64,000 bases of DNA from Rhodobacterales bacterium HKCCE2091 (lineage in GTDB: Bacteria > Pseudomonadota > Alphaproteobacteria > Rhodobacterales > Rhodobacteraceae): assembly GCA_015689685.1 (NCBI GenBank), contig WVSL01000002.1, positions 186,001-250,000 of the forward strand, written 5' to 3'. Positions 16,196 to 25,077 of the stretch are shown here, piece after piece. The notes beneath the pieces are model-generated. The model saw only the letters and a list, made by a program, of their open reading frames with translations. It was not told where the DNA came from and made no database searches. The number at the start of each line of letters is the position of its first letter. Position 1 is the stretch's first letter. Made by a program: the position numbers and the translations under genes.

Positions 16196-17941
16196 TCACA
16201 GCGCCTGCGCCCGGTCGCCGTCGCGGGTGGCGAAGTAGAACAGCGACGCGACGCAGGTCATCACGGTGGCCCAGATCAGCCCGAAGGCGGCCAGCTCGCC
16301 CCCCTGCCCGTTCCGCCACAGATCGTACATGCCCACGGCGACGACCTGGCTCTGGGTGTTCGACAGGAGCGCCGCGACCGCCAGTTCCTTCGACGCGATC
16401 AGGAACACGAACAGCCAGCCGGACAGGATCGCGGGCGACAGGAGCGGCGCCACGATCCGGCGCAGCATCTGGATTGGCGTGGCCCCGGACACGCCACCGG
16501 CCTCCTCCAGCTCCGAGTGGATCTGAAGGACTCCGGCATAGGTGTAGCGCAGGCCGTAGGGCAGGTAGCGGACGGTGTAGGCGATGGCGAGCGCCCAGAT
16601 CGACCCGTAGATCGGCAGCGGGACGGCGAGAAAGACCATCATGAAGGCCACGCCCATGACGATGCCGGGAAAGACCAGCGGCATGGTCGCAAGCTGGTCC
16701 AGCACCTGCCCGCCGGTCCTGCGCCGGGCGCTGATCCAGCCGGTGAAGAAGGCCAGGACGATCCCGGCCGTGGCCGCGCTCGCTGCCACGACCAGCGTGT
16801 GCAGCGCCAACTCGCGGTAGTAGCTCGATTGCAGGACGGTGGCGAAATTCTCCAGCGAGAACTGGGCGATGGCCTCCAGCCGGATCGACCGCATGTAGGG
16901 CAGGAGCGACAGCCAGAACAGCGCAAGCAGCGGCAGGACCAGCACGATCAGGAAGTTGAACAGCACCATCGCGTCGCCGATCCAGCGGTAGCGGCCGAGG
17001 TCGAACTGCCGCGGCCGGTAGCCCTTGCCGGTGACGGTGGAGTATTTCCCCGCGTTCTTCGCCAGCCGCCCGTAGAAGGACAGGAGCACGGCGACGACGA
17101 ACAGGAGCACGACCGAGTAGGCGCTGGCATATCCGAGGTCGGGCGGGATGGTCTCGCGGATCGACTTGTAGACATCGGTCGTCAGCACGTCGATGCCGCC
17201 GGGAAGGCCGACCATCAGCGGAACCTCGAAGGCCTCGATGGCGCGGATGAACACGAACAGCGCCAGCGCGAGGATCGCGGGCATCGAGATCTTGATCGAG
17301 ATCGACCAGACCGTCTGCAGCACTCCCGCCCCGCTCATCCGCGCGGCTTCCTCCATGTCGGCATTGGCCTGCCGGAACGTCGATGACAGAAGCAGGAACA
17401 CGAGCGGCGACCACAGGAAGCCCTCGACCAGCACCATTCCCCACATGGAATAGGGGTCGAACAACGGCTGGAACGACCCCGTTAGCGTTCGCCACGCGTC
17501 GTTGAACGGCCCCGACCGGCCGAGCAGGAACAGCCACGCGCTGACGTAGAGGATGTAGGGCGTCCCCATCGAGATGATCGTGGTGACGTAGGCCAGCCCC
17601 TTGAACCGGGTGTTCGTGCGTTCCACCAGCCAGGCCAGCGTGCCCCCGAAGAGGAGCGCGAGGATGGTCGAGAAGACCGAGAACACGACCGAGTTGAACA
17701 GGCTCTCGTAGAGGTCGGGATTGGTGAAGAAGCGGGCGTAGTGGGCCAGCGTGAAGCCGCCCACCGTCGCGTCGGGGTTGGTGACGGAGACCGAACGGAT
17801 GATGAGGATCACCACCGGCGGCACCACCAGCGCGACGAGGATCACGCAGAGCACGATGGCCATCACGCGCACCTGGTCGACGCCGCCCCCGGCGGGGCGG
17901 CGCGCAGCCAGGTCGGTACTTCCTTCGGTCCCGGACGACAT
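16196..17941 (-). CDS. ABC importer permease with two membrane domains (FbpB-like)
   Basis: 581-residue fused permease with two binding-protein-dependent transport domains, about 12 hydrophobic helices. EAA-type loops are visible as EEAARMSGAGVLQTVWSISIK (first half) and LEEAGGVSGATPIQMLRRIV (second half). Such duplicated permeases belong to AfuA/FbpA-type importers. It lies 10 nt upstream of the ATPase gene. A 73-nt gap with a strong hairpin separates it from the binding protein gene. Confidence 0.91.
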   Translation of the reverse strand: MSSGTEGSTDLAARRPAGGGVDQVRVMAIVLCVILVALVVPPVVILIIRSVSVTNPDATVGGFTLAHYARFFTNPDLYESLFNSVVFSVFSTILALLFGGTLAWLVERTNTRFKGLAYVTTIISMGTPYILYVSAWLFLLGRSGPFNDAWRTLTGSFQPLFDPYSMWGMVLVEGFLWSPLVFLLLSSTFRQANADMEEAARMSGAGVLQTVWSISIKISMPAILALALFVFIRAIEAFEVPLMVGLPGGIDVLTTDVYKSIRETIPPDLGYASAYSVVLLFVVAVLLSFYGRLAKNAGKYSTVTGKGYRPRQFDLGRYRWIGDAMVLFNFLIVLVLPLLALFWLSLLPYMRSIRLEAIAQFSLENFATVLQSSYYRELALHTLVVAASAATAGIVLAFFTGWISARRRTGGQVLDQLATMPLVFPGIVMGVAFMMVFLAVPLPIYGSIWALAIAYTVRYLPYGLRYTYAGVLQIHSELEEAGGVSGATPIQMLRRIVAPLLSPAILSGWLFVFLIASKELAVAALLSNTQSQVVAVGMYDLWRNGQGGELAAFGLIWATVMTCVASLFYFATRDGDRAQAL

Positions 17942-17967
17942 CAGTGCCGAAATCCCTTCGCGTGGGT

Positions 17968-18005
17968 CCGGGGCGCGGACGCGGGATCGCCGGCCCGCGC
18001 CCCGG
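17968..18005 (-). other. Intercistronic hairpin behind ABC binding-protein gene
   Basis: Perfect 11-bp inverted repeat CCGGGGCGCGG/CCGCGCCCCGG with a 16-nt loop. It lies immediately after the binding-protein gene and before the permease in transcription order. With no T-run it is best read as a stabilising or partial-terminating hairpin. Confidence 0.6.
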
Positions 18006-18014
18006 AAGGTTGCG

Positions 18015-19061
18015 TCACAGGAACAGCTCGTCCGTGATCCGGACCCAGTCGGCGAGGTTCTGTTCGACGATGTCGGGCGCCATGAACGTGGTGTCGAAGG
18101 GCTGCGGCCCCGTCGCCAGCAGATCGGGGTTCAGCGCCGCGACCTCCGGGTGGGTCGGCAGGTAGCCGGTCGAGGCCAGCACCTCCTGCCCCTCGCGCGA
18201 CAGGATGAAGTCGACGAGCAGCCGGCCCGCGTTCGGGTTCGGCCCGTTGCGGACCAGTCCGAGAAGGCTCGCGCTCGCCATCACCGGCTCCATCCGGATC
18301 CAGTCGATCGGCGCGCCCTGCGCCTGAGAGATCGCGACGTGGTGGTTGAAGCACATCAGCCCGATCGGGAAGTCGCCGAGGATCACCCGGTCGAGCACCG
18401 CGCGCTGCGAGGCGGCCATGTTAACGATGCCCTGCCCGGCAAGCTGCTGGAGGTAGGCCATGCCGTCCTCCTCGCCCATCGTCAGGAGGATGTTGCCGAT
18501 CAGGCCCGGCGCGCCCACCGGGGTCGCGTCGACCGGCCAGACCATGTTGCCGCGCCAGCGTTCGTCCAGCAGGTCCTGGTAGGTCTGCGGCGCGTCTTCG
18601 GCCGACAGCAGGTCGGTGTTGTGGACCGCGGTCAGGAAGTAGAAGTTGAGCGCGTGCCAGTGGCCTTCGGGGTCCTTGAACTGCGCCGAGTAGTCCGACG
18701 CGCTGTCGGGCGAATACGGCTCCACGAACCCGGCGGCCATGACCGAGGCGAAGGTCGACACGCCGTCGAACACGTCGCCCAGCATCCGGTCGGCCTGGCC
18801 CTCGTTGATGATCTTGAGCGCGGTTTCGTCGGATCCCGCGCGCGAGAATTCGACGGTGATGTTCGGGTAGCGCTCCTCGAACGCGGCCACCAGTGGGCGG
18901 ACGGCCTGGTCCACGATCATCGTGGTGTACCACACGACCTGCCCCTCGGCCTCGGCCGCCGCGATCAGTTCGGGACTGGCGGCATGCGCCCTGAGCCCCG
19001 GTATTCCGAGCCCCGTCGCGGCGAGGGCCCCCATGCCAAGCGAAAATTGACGTCTGTCCAT
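18015..19061 (-). CDS. ABC importer periplasmic binding protein (AfuA/FbpA type)
   Basis: 348-residue extracellular solute-binding protein. A twin-arginine-like leader MDRRQFSLGMGALAATGLG precedes cleavage near RAHA. Family sequence follows: AAEAEGQVVWYTTM, FEERYPNITVEFSRAGS, and DFILSREGQEVLAS. ATG 19061 is chosen for the ribosome site and signal peptide; the frame runs open 72 nt further up. First gene of the operon reaching down to the fumarase-like pair, preceded by a 206-nt GC-rich spacer holding its promoter. Ligand unknown. Confidence 0.88.
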   Translation of the reverse strand: MDRRQFSLGMGALAATGLGIPGLRAHAASPELIAAAEAEGQVVWYTTMIVDQAVRPLVAAFEERYPNITVEFSRAGSDETALKIINEGQADRMLGDVFDGVSTFASVMAAGFVEPYSPDSASDYSAQFKDPEGHWHALNFYFLTAVHNTDLLSAEDAPQTYQDLLDERWRGNMVWPVDATPVGAPGLIGNILLTMGEEDGMAYLQQLAGQGIVNMAASQRAVLDRVILGDFPIGLMCFNHHVAISQAQGAPIDWIRMEPVMASASLLGLVRNGPNPNAGRLLVDFILSREGQEVLASTGYLPTHPEVAALNPDLLATGPQPFDTTFMAPDIVEQNLADWVRITDELFL

Positions 19062-19267
19062 TGCTTCCTCCCTGGATGCCCCGGCCGTTCCCTTCCGGCC
19101 CGGGGGCGAACTCCGTCTGGCCGGGCCGCCCATCGCGTCCGGGCCTCCTCCTTCGCCGGGGGTTCATCCCCCGTCCCGTCTTCGCTGCCCGATGCCGGCT
19201 ACGCCGCCACCTCGACCGTCTCCTCCCGGTCCCCGCCAGGCGCGCGGGCGCGCGGCCCGCCGCCGTG

Positions 19268-19891
19268 TCAGCCCGTCGCGTCCCCCGCCGCCGGCAGCGC
19301 GCAGAGACTGCCGGGATGGCTTTCGCCGTCGCGGAACAGGGCCGCGGGCTCGTCGGGGGGGAGCGGCACGCGATGCGCGTTCAGCGTCATCGCGACCATC
19401 GTGTAGTAGCCTGTCAGCGCGGTCAGCTCGACCACGCCCAGAACGCCCCAGCGGGCGGTCACGGCGGCGTGGGCCTCGTCGCTCACCTGGCCGTCGTTCT
19501 GGATCATGCGGACGTATTCGTAGACCTCGCGCTCGGCCTCGCTCTCGAACTCGGGCACGCGGGCGGTGCGGATCGCCTCGATCACCGCATCCGACAGCCC
19601 GCCGCGGCGCGCAGCATGGGCGTGGACGGTCCATTCCAGCTCGGAATTCCAGCGCCGCGCGGTCATCAGGATCGCGAGCTCGCTCAGCGCGGGCGGGAAC
19701 ACGGTGTTGTAGCGCAGAGTCTCGCCGAACTTGCTCCACCGGTCGGCCAGGACCGCGTTGTGGATCGCCGCCCGGATCGGGCCGACCACGGTGCCGCGCG
19801 GACCGCTGACGACATCGTCGTAGACCCGGCGCTGTTCCTCGGCCAGCTCGTCGCGGCCCGGCAGCGGTATCCTCGGATCTCCTGACAGCAT
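19268..19891 (-). CDS. Carboxymuconolactone decarboxylase-like protein
   Basis: 207-residue all-helical protein of the CMD/AhpD superfamily. LPGRDELAEEQRRVYDDVV, FPPALSELAILMTARRWNSELEW and VHAHAARRGGLSDAVIEAI fit the CMD core. No CxxC is present, so it is not an AhpD-type peroxidase. ATG 19891 is chosen from family fit. It follows the CoA transferase gene by 62 nt and is the last gene of the GST-CoA transferase operon. Possible decarboxylase or tautomerase-like step in module 2. Confidence 0.8.
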   Translation of the reverse strand: MLSGDPRIPLPGRDELAEEQRRVYDDVVSGPRGTVVGPIRAAIHNAVLADRWSKFGETLRYNTVFPPALSELAILMTARRWNSELEWTVHAHAARRGGLSDAVIEAIRTARVPEFESEAEREVYEYVRMIQNDGQVSDEAHAAVTARWGVLGVVELTALTGYYTMVAMTLNAHRVPLPPDEPAALFRDGESHPGSLCALPAAGDATG

Positions 19892-19953
19892 CGTTCTTTC
19901 CCTTCCAGCACCCGCCCGCGCCGGCCCGGAGGGCCTGCGCGGCGGATCGACGT

Positions 19954-21138
19954 TCACGACCCGAGACCGAGCGCCTCGAGAACTTCCTTCGTATGCTCGC
20001 CCAGAAGCGGCGGCGGGCGGTCGAATGCCAGCGGTGCCTCGCTGAAGCGCAGCGGGCTGACAACCTGCTTGACCGTGCCGGACAGCGGATGCGGGATGTC
20101 CCGCAGCATCTCTCGGTGCCGGATCTGCGGGTCGTCGAAGACCCGGTCGATGGTGTTGAGCGGCCCGCACGGCACCTGCGCGCGGCCGAAGATCGCGACC
20201 CACTCGTCGCCCGTCCGCTTCGCCAGTTCCGTCTCGATCTGCGGGATCAGGTCGTCGAGGTTGTCGACCCGCGCCCGGTTGGTGGCAAACCGGGGGTCGC
20301 CCGACAGCTCGGGCCGGCCGATCGCCTCGCAGAACCGCACGAACTGCTCGTCGTTGCCGACCGCCAGCACGATGTGGCCATCGGCGACTGGGAACACGTC
20401 CTGCGGCTGGATGTTGGGATGCTTGTTGCCCCGCCGCACCGGTACCTTGCCCGACACGAGGTAGTTCATCGCCTGGTTCGCGAGCAGCGCGGCGGACACG
20501 TCGAGCATCGCGATGTCGACGAAATCGCCCTCGCCGGTTTCGGCCCGCCGGGCCAGCGCGGCGAGCACGCCGACGGCGGCGTACATCCCCGTCATGATGT
20601 CGATGATCGGCACGCCGACCTTCTGCGGCCCGCCGCCGGGTTCGCCGTCCGGCCCGCCTGTCACGCTCATCAGCCCGCCGAGCGCCTGGATCATGAAGTC
20701 GTAGGCCACGTCCTTCGCCCGCGGCCCGCTGGTGCCGAAGCCGGTGATCGAACAGTAGATCAGCCGCGGGTTCAGCGCCCGCAGATCGTCCGGACCGAGC
20801 CCGAACCGCGCCAGCCCGCCGACCTTGAAGTTCTCCAGCAGGATGTCGCTTTTCTTCGCCAGCTCGCGCACGATCTCCTGCCCCTCGGGCGAGGACAGGT
20901 CGAGCTCGATCGACCGCTTTCCGCGGTTGACCGACAGGTAGTAGCCGGATTCGGCGGTCTCGGCGCCATCCGTGTCGGCCAGGTAGGGCGGCCCCCACTT
21001 GCGGGTGTCGTCCCCCGCCTCGGCCCGTTCGACCTTGATGACGTCGGCACCAAGGTCGGCCAGCACCTGCCCGGCCCAGGGGCCGGCCATGATGCGGCTG
21101 AGGTCGAGCACGCGGACATGGGACAGCGGACCGGGCAT
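19954..21138 (-). CDS. Family III CoA transferase (CaiB/Frc type), module 2
   Basis: 394-residue class III CoA transferase. It opens GPLSHVRVLDLSRIMAGPW, then LADLGADVIKVERAEAGDD, NRGKRSIELDLSSPEGQ, NPRLIYCSITGFG, and VDIAMLDVSAALLANQ, where the catalytic Asp region lies. ATG 21138 shares one base with the GST stop (TGATG). It would activate a carboxylic acid as its CoA thioester, feeding the enoyl-CoA hydratase at 22838-23599. Acid identity is not shown. Confidence 0.92.
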   Translation of the reverse strand: MPGPLSHVRVLDLSRIMAGPWAGQVLADLGADVIKVERAEAGDDTRKWGPPYLADTDGAETAESGYYLSVNRGKRSIELDLSSPEGQEIVRELAKKSDILLENFKVGGLARFGLGPDDLRALNPRLIYCSITGFGTSGPRAKDVAYDFMIQALGGLMSVTGGPDGEPGGGPQKVGVPIIDIMTGMYAAVGVLAALARRAETGEGDFVDIAMLDVSAALLANQAMNYLVSGKVPVRRGNKHPNIQPQDVFPVADGHIVLAVGNDEQFVRFCEAIGRPELSGDPRFATNRARVDNLDDLIPQIETELAKRTGDEWVAIFGRAQVPCGPLNTIDRVFDDPQIRHREMLRDIPHPLSGTVKQVVSPLRFSEAPLAFDRPPPLLGEHTKEVLEALGLGS

Positions 21139-21806
21139 CAGGAGGCCCTTCCGAAGCGGAGCGGCATCTCCACGTCGCCCATGATCGCCGCGCCGTCGTC
21201 CTCGATCGCCGTCGCGGCGACGGAGGGGCGGCTGCCCATCTCGTCGTACCACCGCGCCAGCGCCGGGTGCGCCTCGCGCCAGCCGCTGCCGCCATAGCGG
21301 AAATCGAGCTGACCGAGCGCGCAGACCGCCGCCGCATGGCCGAGGCCGAAGGGCGTGGCGGCGAGGTCCGGCACCTCGGCATCGAGCCGCGCGACGGTTG
21401 CCAGGGCCTTGGTTTCGTAGGAGCCGCAGATCTTAGGGTTGGCGTAGTCCCCGCCCGCGACCTCGTTCCGCCACAGCACGAGGATATCCGTCAGCCCGTC
21501 GGCAAGCGCCTGCCAGCGCAGGCAGCGGATGCGGCCGTCGAAGTCGGCGGGAATCATCGCCGGCTCCGGCGCGATGCCGTCGAGGTATTCGCAGATCACG
21601 CGGCTGTCGAACAGCGCCGGTCCCTCGTCCGGCACCAGCGCCGGGATCTTCCCAAGGGGATTGTCGACCAGGACATCGGGGTTGGCGGGGGCTGCAAGCA
21701 CCACGACGGAGCGGACCAGTTCCACGCGGTCAACGAGCCCCTTTTCGTGCAGGACGATCATCACCTTCCGCACGAAAGGCGACCTTGGCGACCAGTGCAG
21801 CTTCAC
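21138..21806 (-). CDS. Glutathione S-transferase family protein, module 2
   Basis: 222-residue GST, close paralogue of 6921-7580: both open M(K/R)LHWSPRSP(F/Y)VRKVMI, followed by DNPLGKIPAL and DSRVICEYLDG. The C-terminal helical domain carries GWREAHPALARWYDEMGSRPS. First gene of a leftward operon with the CoA transferase and CMD-like genes; an AT-rich promoter region (21840-21890) lies upstream. Role unknown, but its pairing with each aconitase-like module hints at a shared glutathione-dependent step. Confidence 0.88.
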   Translation of the reverse strand: MKLHWSPRSPFVRKVMIVLHEKGLVDRVELVRSVVVLAAPANPDVLVDNPLGKIPALVPDEGPALFDSRVICEYLDGIAPEPAMIPADFDGRIRCLRWQALADGLTDILVLWRNEVAGGDYANPKICGSYETKALATVARLDAEVPDLAATPFGLGHAAAVCALGQLDFRYGGSGWREAHPALARWYDEMGSRPSVAATAIEDDGAAIMGDVEMPLRFGRAS

Positions 21807-21889
21807 TTCGAAACGCGCCTCCCACGCGGTCTCTCCCTACCCAAAAGGCTATGTTCTTGAACCATATATGTCAATAAGGTGACTTTTTA

Positions 21890-22795
21890 TCATTCGCGTA
21901 CGAGCCGTCCGATCTCGGCGATCAGATCGACACGGTTTTCCGCCGTGAAAACAGCGGCGTGCGGGGACAAGATGATGTTGTCGAGCGCCCGGAAACGGGG
22001 GTCCGGCCCGGGCTCGTTCTCGAACACGTCGAGTGCCGCGCCGCGCAGGCCGCCCGACGACAGCGCCGCGATTAGCGCCGGCTCGTCCACCACCGACCCG
22101 CGCGAGACGTTCACGAGAAATCCCTCGGGCCCCAGCGCCGCGATCACGCGGGCATCGGCGAGCTTGCGGGTTTCGGGCGTCGCGGCGCAGGTCAGGATCA
22201 GGACGTCGACCGCAGCCGCGAGTTCCGCCACGTCGGCGACGAAGGGGTACCCGGCCCCGGGTTTCGCCGCGCGGCCGGTATAGGCGACATCGACGCCGAG
22301 CGCCCGGAGCCGCCGCGCGACCGCGCTTCCGATCCGGCCGAGCCCGACGATCCCGGCCCTCGACCCGCTGATCCGTCGCCCCAACGACGCGCGCGCCCCG
22401 GCCCACCTGCCCGTCCGGACATGGGCATCGTTCGCGACGGTATTGCGGAACAGGGCGAAGACGAGCGAGACCGCCATCTCTGCCGTGTCCTCGGTCATGA
22501 TATGGGGCGTCGGGCAAAGCTCGATCCCGCGCGCGGCGAGATCCGCCTCGTCGAACTGGTCCATCCCCGCGCCGATGCTCGCGATCCGCTTCAGCCCCGG
22601 CAGCGCCTCCAGCAATTCCGCGGGCGCGCCGATCATCGCCATCGTCACCGCCCGCTCGATGCCCTCGCGCGCGGCCGGGTCGAGACCCGGCAGGTCGTCC
22701 GGCCGGACGAGGGTGAAATCCGGCTCCAGCGCGGCGCAGACATCGGGCGCGAGCTTCTGTCCGAAGAGCGCGAGCATGGGTTTGGACTGGCTCAT
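21890..22795 (-). CDS. D-isomer-specific 2-hydroxyacid dehydrogenase
   Basis: 301-residue NAD(P)-dependent dehydrogenase. The Rossmann motif is AGIVGLGRIGSAVARRLRALG near residue 146, the catalytic Arg is in VNVSRGSVVDE, the Glu in DVFENEP and the His in LSPHAA. NPHIM-like PTPHIMTEDTAEMAV lies at the domain hinge. It would interconvert a 2-keto acid and a D-2-hydroxy acid. It is followed (22796-22837) by a short gap from the enoyl-CoA hydratase gene and is co-directional with it. Confidence 0.9.
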   Translation of the reverse strand: MSQSKPMLALFGQKLAPDVCAALEPDFTLVRPDDLPGLDPAAREGIERAVTMAMIGAPAELLEALPGLKRIASIGAGMDQFDEADLAARGIELCPTPHIMTEDTAEMAVSLVFALFRNTVANDAHVRTGRWAGARASLGRRISGSRAGIVGLGRIGSAVARRLRALGVDVAYTGRAAKPGAGYPFVADVAELAAAVDVLILTCAATPETRKLADARVIAALGPEGFLVNVSRGSVVDEPALIAALSSGGLRGAALDVFENEPGPDPRFRALDNIILSPHAAVFTAENRVDLIAEIGRLVRE

Positions 22796-22837
22796 CCGGT
22801 TCCTCTCCGGTCGGTCATGGTCTTGCGGCCCGGGCCG

Positions 22838-23599
22838 TCACTCGCCGCGGAACACCGGCGCGCGCTTCTCGACGACCGCGCGGGTGGCCTCGCGCGCATC
22901 CGATGTCGCCATCAGCCGCGTGGAATACCCCTGTTCGATCTCGTAGCCCTCCTCCACCGGCAGGAACTCGATCTCGTTCAGCGACTGCTTGCCCATCCGC
23001 AGGCCGAGCGGGGCCTTGGCGGCGATCTTGCGGGCAAGCTCCATCGTCACGTCCATCAGCTCCGCCTGCGGCACGACCTTCTGGACGAAGCCGAAGCGGT
23101 AGGCCTCGGCGGCGTCGATCGGTTCGCCGGTGAAGAACATCATCCGCAGCATTCCCTGCGGGAAATGCCGGCCCATGTGCGCCGCGCCGCCACAGCGGCC
23201 GACGTTGATCTCGGGCATGGCGAAACGGGCGGTGTCAGACGCGATGCGGATGTCGCAGACCGAGGCGAACACCGCCCCCGCGCCCAGCGCCGGGCCATTC
23301 ACCGCCGCGATCACCGGGACCTCGGCATGACGGATGCGGGCGAAGGAGGTCCGCACCACCTTCGCGCGATGCGGATCCTCGTCCACCGTCGCGGCCAGGA
23401 ATTCCTTCAGGTCGAGCCCGGCGCAGAACGCTTTCCGGCCCGCGGCGGTCAGCACGATCACCGAAACGCCCGGGTCGTTCGCGGTCGTCTCGATGACCTC
23501 GCCCAGTTCCTCGTAGAGCGCGAGCGTGACCGCGTTCACCGGCGGATTGTTCAGCGTGACGATGGCGATCTTGCCCTCTCGGGACACCTCGATGGCCAT
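22838..23599 (-). CDS. Enoyl-CoA hydratase/isomerase family protein
   Basis: 253-residue crotonase-fold protein. The oxyanion hole segments are KAFCAGLDLKEF and GPALGAGAVFASVCDIRIAS. The first catalytic Glu is likely in MPEINVGRCGGAAHMG; the second Glu position of true hydratases seems to be occupied by a small residue, so an isomerase or other crotonase reaction is possible. Divergent from the module 2 aconitase-like genes across a 197-nt spacer. Confidence 0.87.
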   Translation of the reverse strand: MAIEVSREGKIAIVTLNNPPVNAVTLALYEELGEVIETTANDPGVSVIVLTAAGRKAFCAGLDLKEFLAATVDEDPHRAKVVRTSFARIRHAEVPVIAAVNGPALGAGAVFASVCDIRIASDTARFAMPEINVGRCGGAAHMGRHFPQGMLRMMFFTGEPIDAAEAYRFGFVQKVVPQAELMDVTMELARKIAAKAPLGLRMGKQSLNEIEFLPVEEGYEIEQGYSTRLMATSDAREATRAVVEKRAPVFRGE

Positions 23600-23718
23600 G
23601 AATTCTCCTCCCCCGGCCTTGAAAATTCTTTATGCTAGTTCTTTAGATGAATGCTCGGTGGGGAACAACCCCGAACGGGTCGGCTCGCGCGCCCTTGAGG
23701 TGGGCGAATTTGCATTGT

Positions 23719-23740
23719 GCTGTATATTCAGCTTATCAAT
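23719..23740 (+). promoter_or_regulatory. Candidate shared operator, site 4
   Basis: GCTGTATATTCAGCTTATCA plus AT, in the divergent spacer between the enoyl-CoA hydratase and the module 2 aconitase-like genes, 56 nt before ATG 23797. The GCTGTA-TA-TTCAGC core is a 5-of-6 dyad. It matches site 2 in GCyTATCAA on the right side. Confidence 0.48.
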
Positions 23741-23796
23741 CTTTGCGGGGTCGCCAAGGCCCCGTTCGGCGCGGGAGACGCCGAAGGGAGGGAGCG

Positions 23797-25074
23797 ATGG
23801 CGGGACAGACGATCGTCGAGAAATGCCTTGCCCGGGCATCCGGCAGGGACCGGGTGGAACCGGGCGAATACATCGAGATCGTTCCGGATCATTGCGTCTG
23901 CATGGAACTGGTCTGGCCCATGCACCGGCGCAACATGGCGCGGGTCGGCGTCGACAACGTCGCGCGGCCCGACAAGACGGTGCTGGTGGTGGACCACACG
24001 ACCTCGGCCGCGATGGGCACGGATTACTGGAAGGCGCACCGGGACATGCGCGCCTTCGCGGAGCGGAACGGCATCGCCAGTTTCTTCGGTCCCGGCAGTG
24101 GGCTGCGCCATCACATCCTCGCCGAGAAAGGCTTCGCGCGGCCGGGGGCCGTGATCTTCGGCGACGAACAGAACATCGCCTCCATCGGGGCGCTCGGCGC
24201 GCTCTGCATCCCGATCGGGCCGGAGATCTTCGTGCCGCTGGTCACCGACCGGAACTGGCTGATGGTGCCGAAGACGGCGCGGTTCCGGCTGACCGGCGCC
24301 CTGCCCCGCGGCAGCACCGTCCGCGACCTCGCCCAGATCATCCTGCGCGACTACGCCTCGGGCGACGCGTTGCTGCAGCATTGCGTGGAATTCTGCGGCC
24401 CCGGCCTGCGGTCCCTGTCCCTCGACGAACGCCAGTCGCTCTGTGCCTGCGTCTACCATACCGGCGCGGACACGGCGATCTGCGAGGTCGACGACGCCGT
24501 GCGCGACCACGTCGCCCGCACGGCCCCGGACGCGCCCTTCGCGCCGGTGACCTCGGACCCGGACGCGGCGGTGTCGATGGAAGTCACCTACGACCTGTCG
24601 GCCGTCGAACCCACGGTCACCGCGCCGCCGGAGCTGTCGAACGGCGGACCGGTCGCCGCCGTCGCTGGCCGGCGGATCACGCAGGCGACCATCGGGTCCT
24701 GTGCCGGCGGCCGGCTCGACGACATGCGCGCGGCGGCGCACGTCCTGCGCGGCCGCGCCATCGACCCGGGCGTGACCATGTACATCACGCCGGGCAGCCG
24801 CGAGGTCTATGCGGACGCGGCCGCCGAAGGGCTGATCGAGGTCTTCGCCCGCGCCGGTGCCACGGTTCTCGCGCCGGGATGCACCACCTGCTGGGGCTAT
24901 CACGGGCTGCTGTCCGACGGCGAGGTCGCGATCTCCACCAACCAGTTCAATTACCACGGCCGTCAGGGCAGCGAGGACGCGGAGATCTACCTGGCCGGGC
25001 CGCTCGTCGTCGCGGCATCGGCCGTCGCGGGCGAGATCGCGGATCCCCGCCCCTACCTCGACGCGGAGGACTGA
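23797..25074 (+). CDS. Aconitase-family large subunit with altered active site, module 2
   Basis: 425-residue paralogue of the protein at 5671-6933. Cluster ligands: Cys302 in IGSCAGGR and Cys362/Cys365 in APGCTTCWG. Asp66-His67 keep the family DH motif. The DSHT motif reads Asp123-Glu-Gln-Asn126 (GDEQNIAS), and the GICH position reads GLRH, as in module 1. ATG 23797 follows GGGAGGGAG (23784-23793). Here the small subunit gene follows directly after 3 nt. Same expected chemistry and same doubt as module 1. Confidence 0.86.
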   Translation: MAGQTIVEKCLARASGRDRVEPGEYIEIVPDHCVCMELVWPMHRRNMARVGVDNVARPDKTVLVVDHTTSAAMGTDYWKAHRDMRAFAERNGIASFFGPGSGLRHHILAEKGFARPGAVIFGDEQNIASIGALGALCIPIGPEIFVPLVTDRNWLMVPKTARFRLTGALPRGSTVRDLAQIILRDYASGDALLQHCVEFCGPGLRSLSLDERQSLCACVYHTGADTAICEVDDAVRDHVARTAPDAPFAPVTSDPDAAVSMEVTYDLSAVEPTVTAPPELSNGGPVAAVAGRRITQATIGSCAGGRLDDMRAAAHVLRGRAIDPGVTMYITPGSREVYADAAAEGLIEVFARAGATVLAPGCTTCWGYHGLLSDGEVAISTNQFNYHGRQGSEDAEIYLAGPLVVAASAVAGEIADPRPYLDAED

Positions 25075-25077
25075 GCG

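Noticed and set aside
19244-19260. GC hairpin after the CMD-like gene as terminator
   Set aside because: Only a 6-bp stem in very GC-rich DNA, without a T-run.
21840-21890. Possible sixth copy of the shared operator upstream of the GST gene
   Set aside because: CCATATATGTCAATAAGG is AT-rich, but I could not align it credibly to the other five sites.
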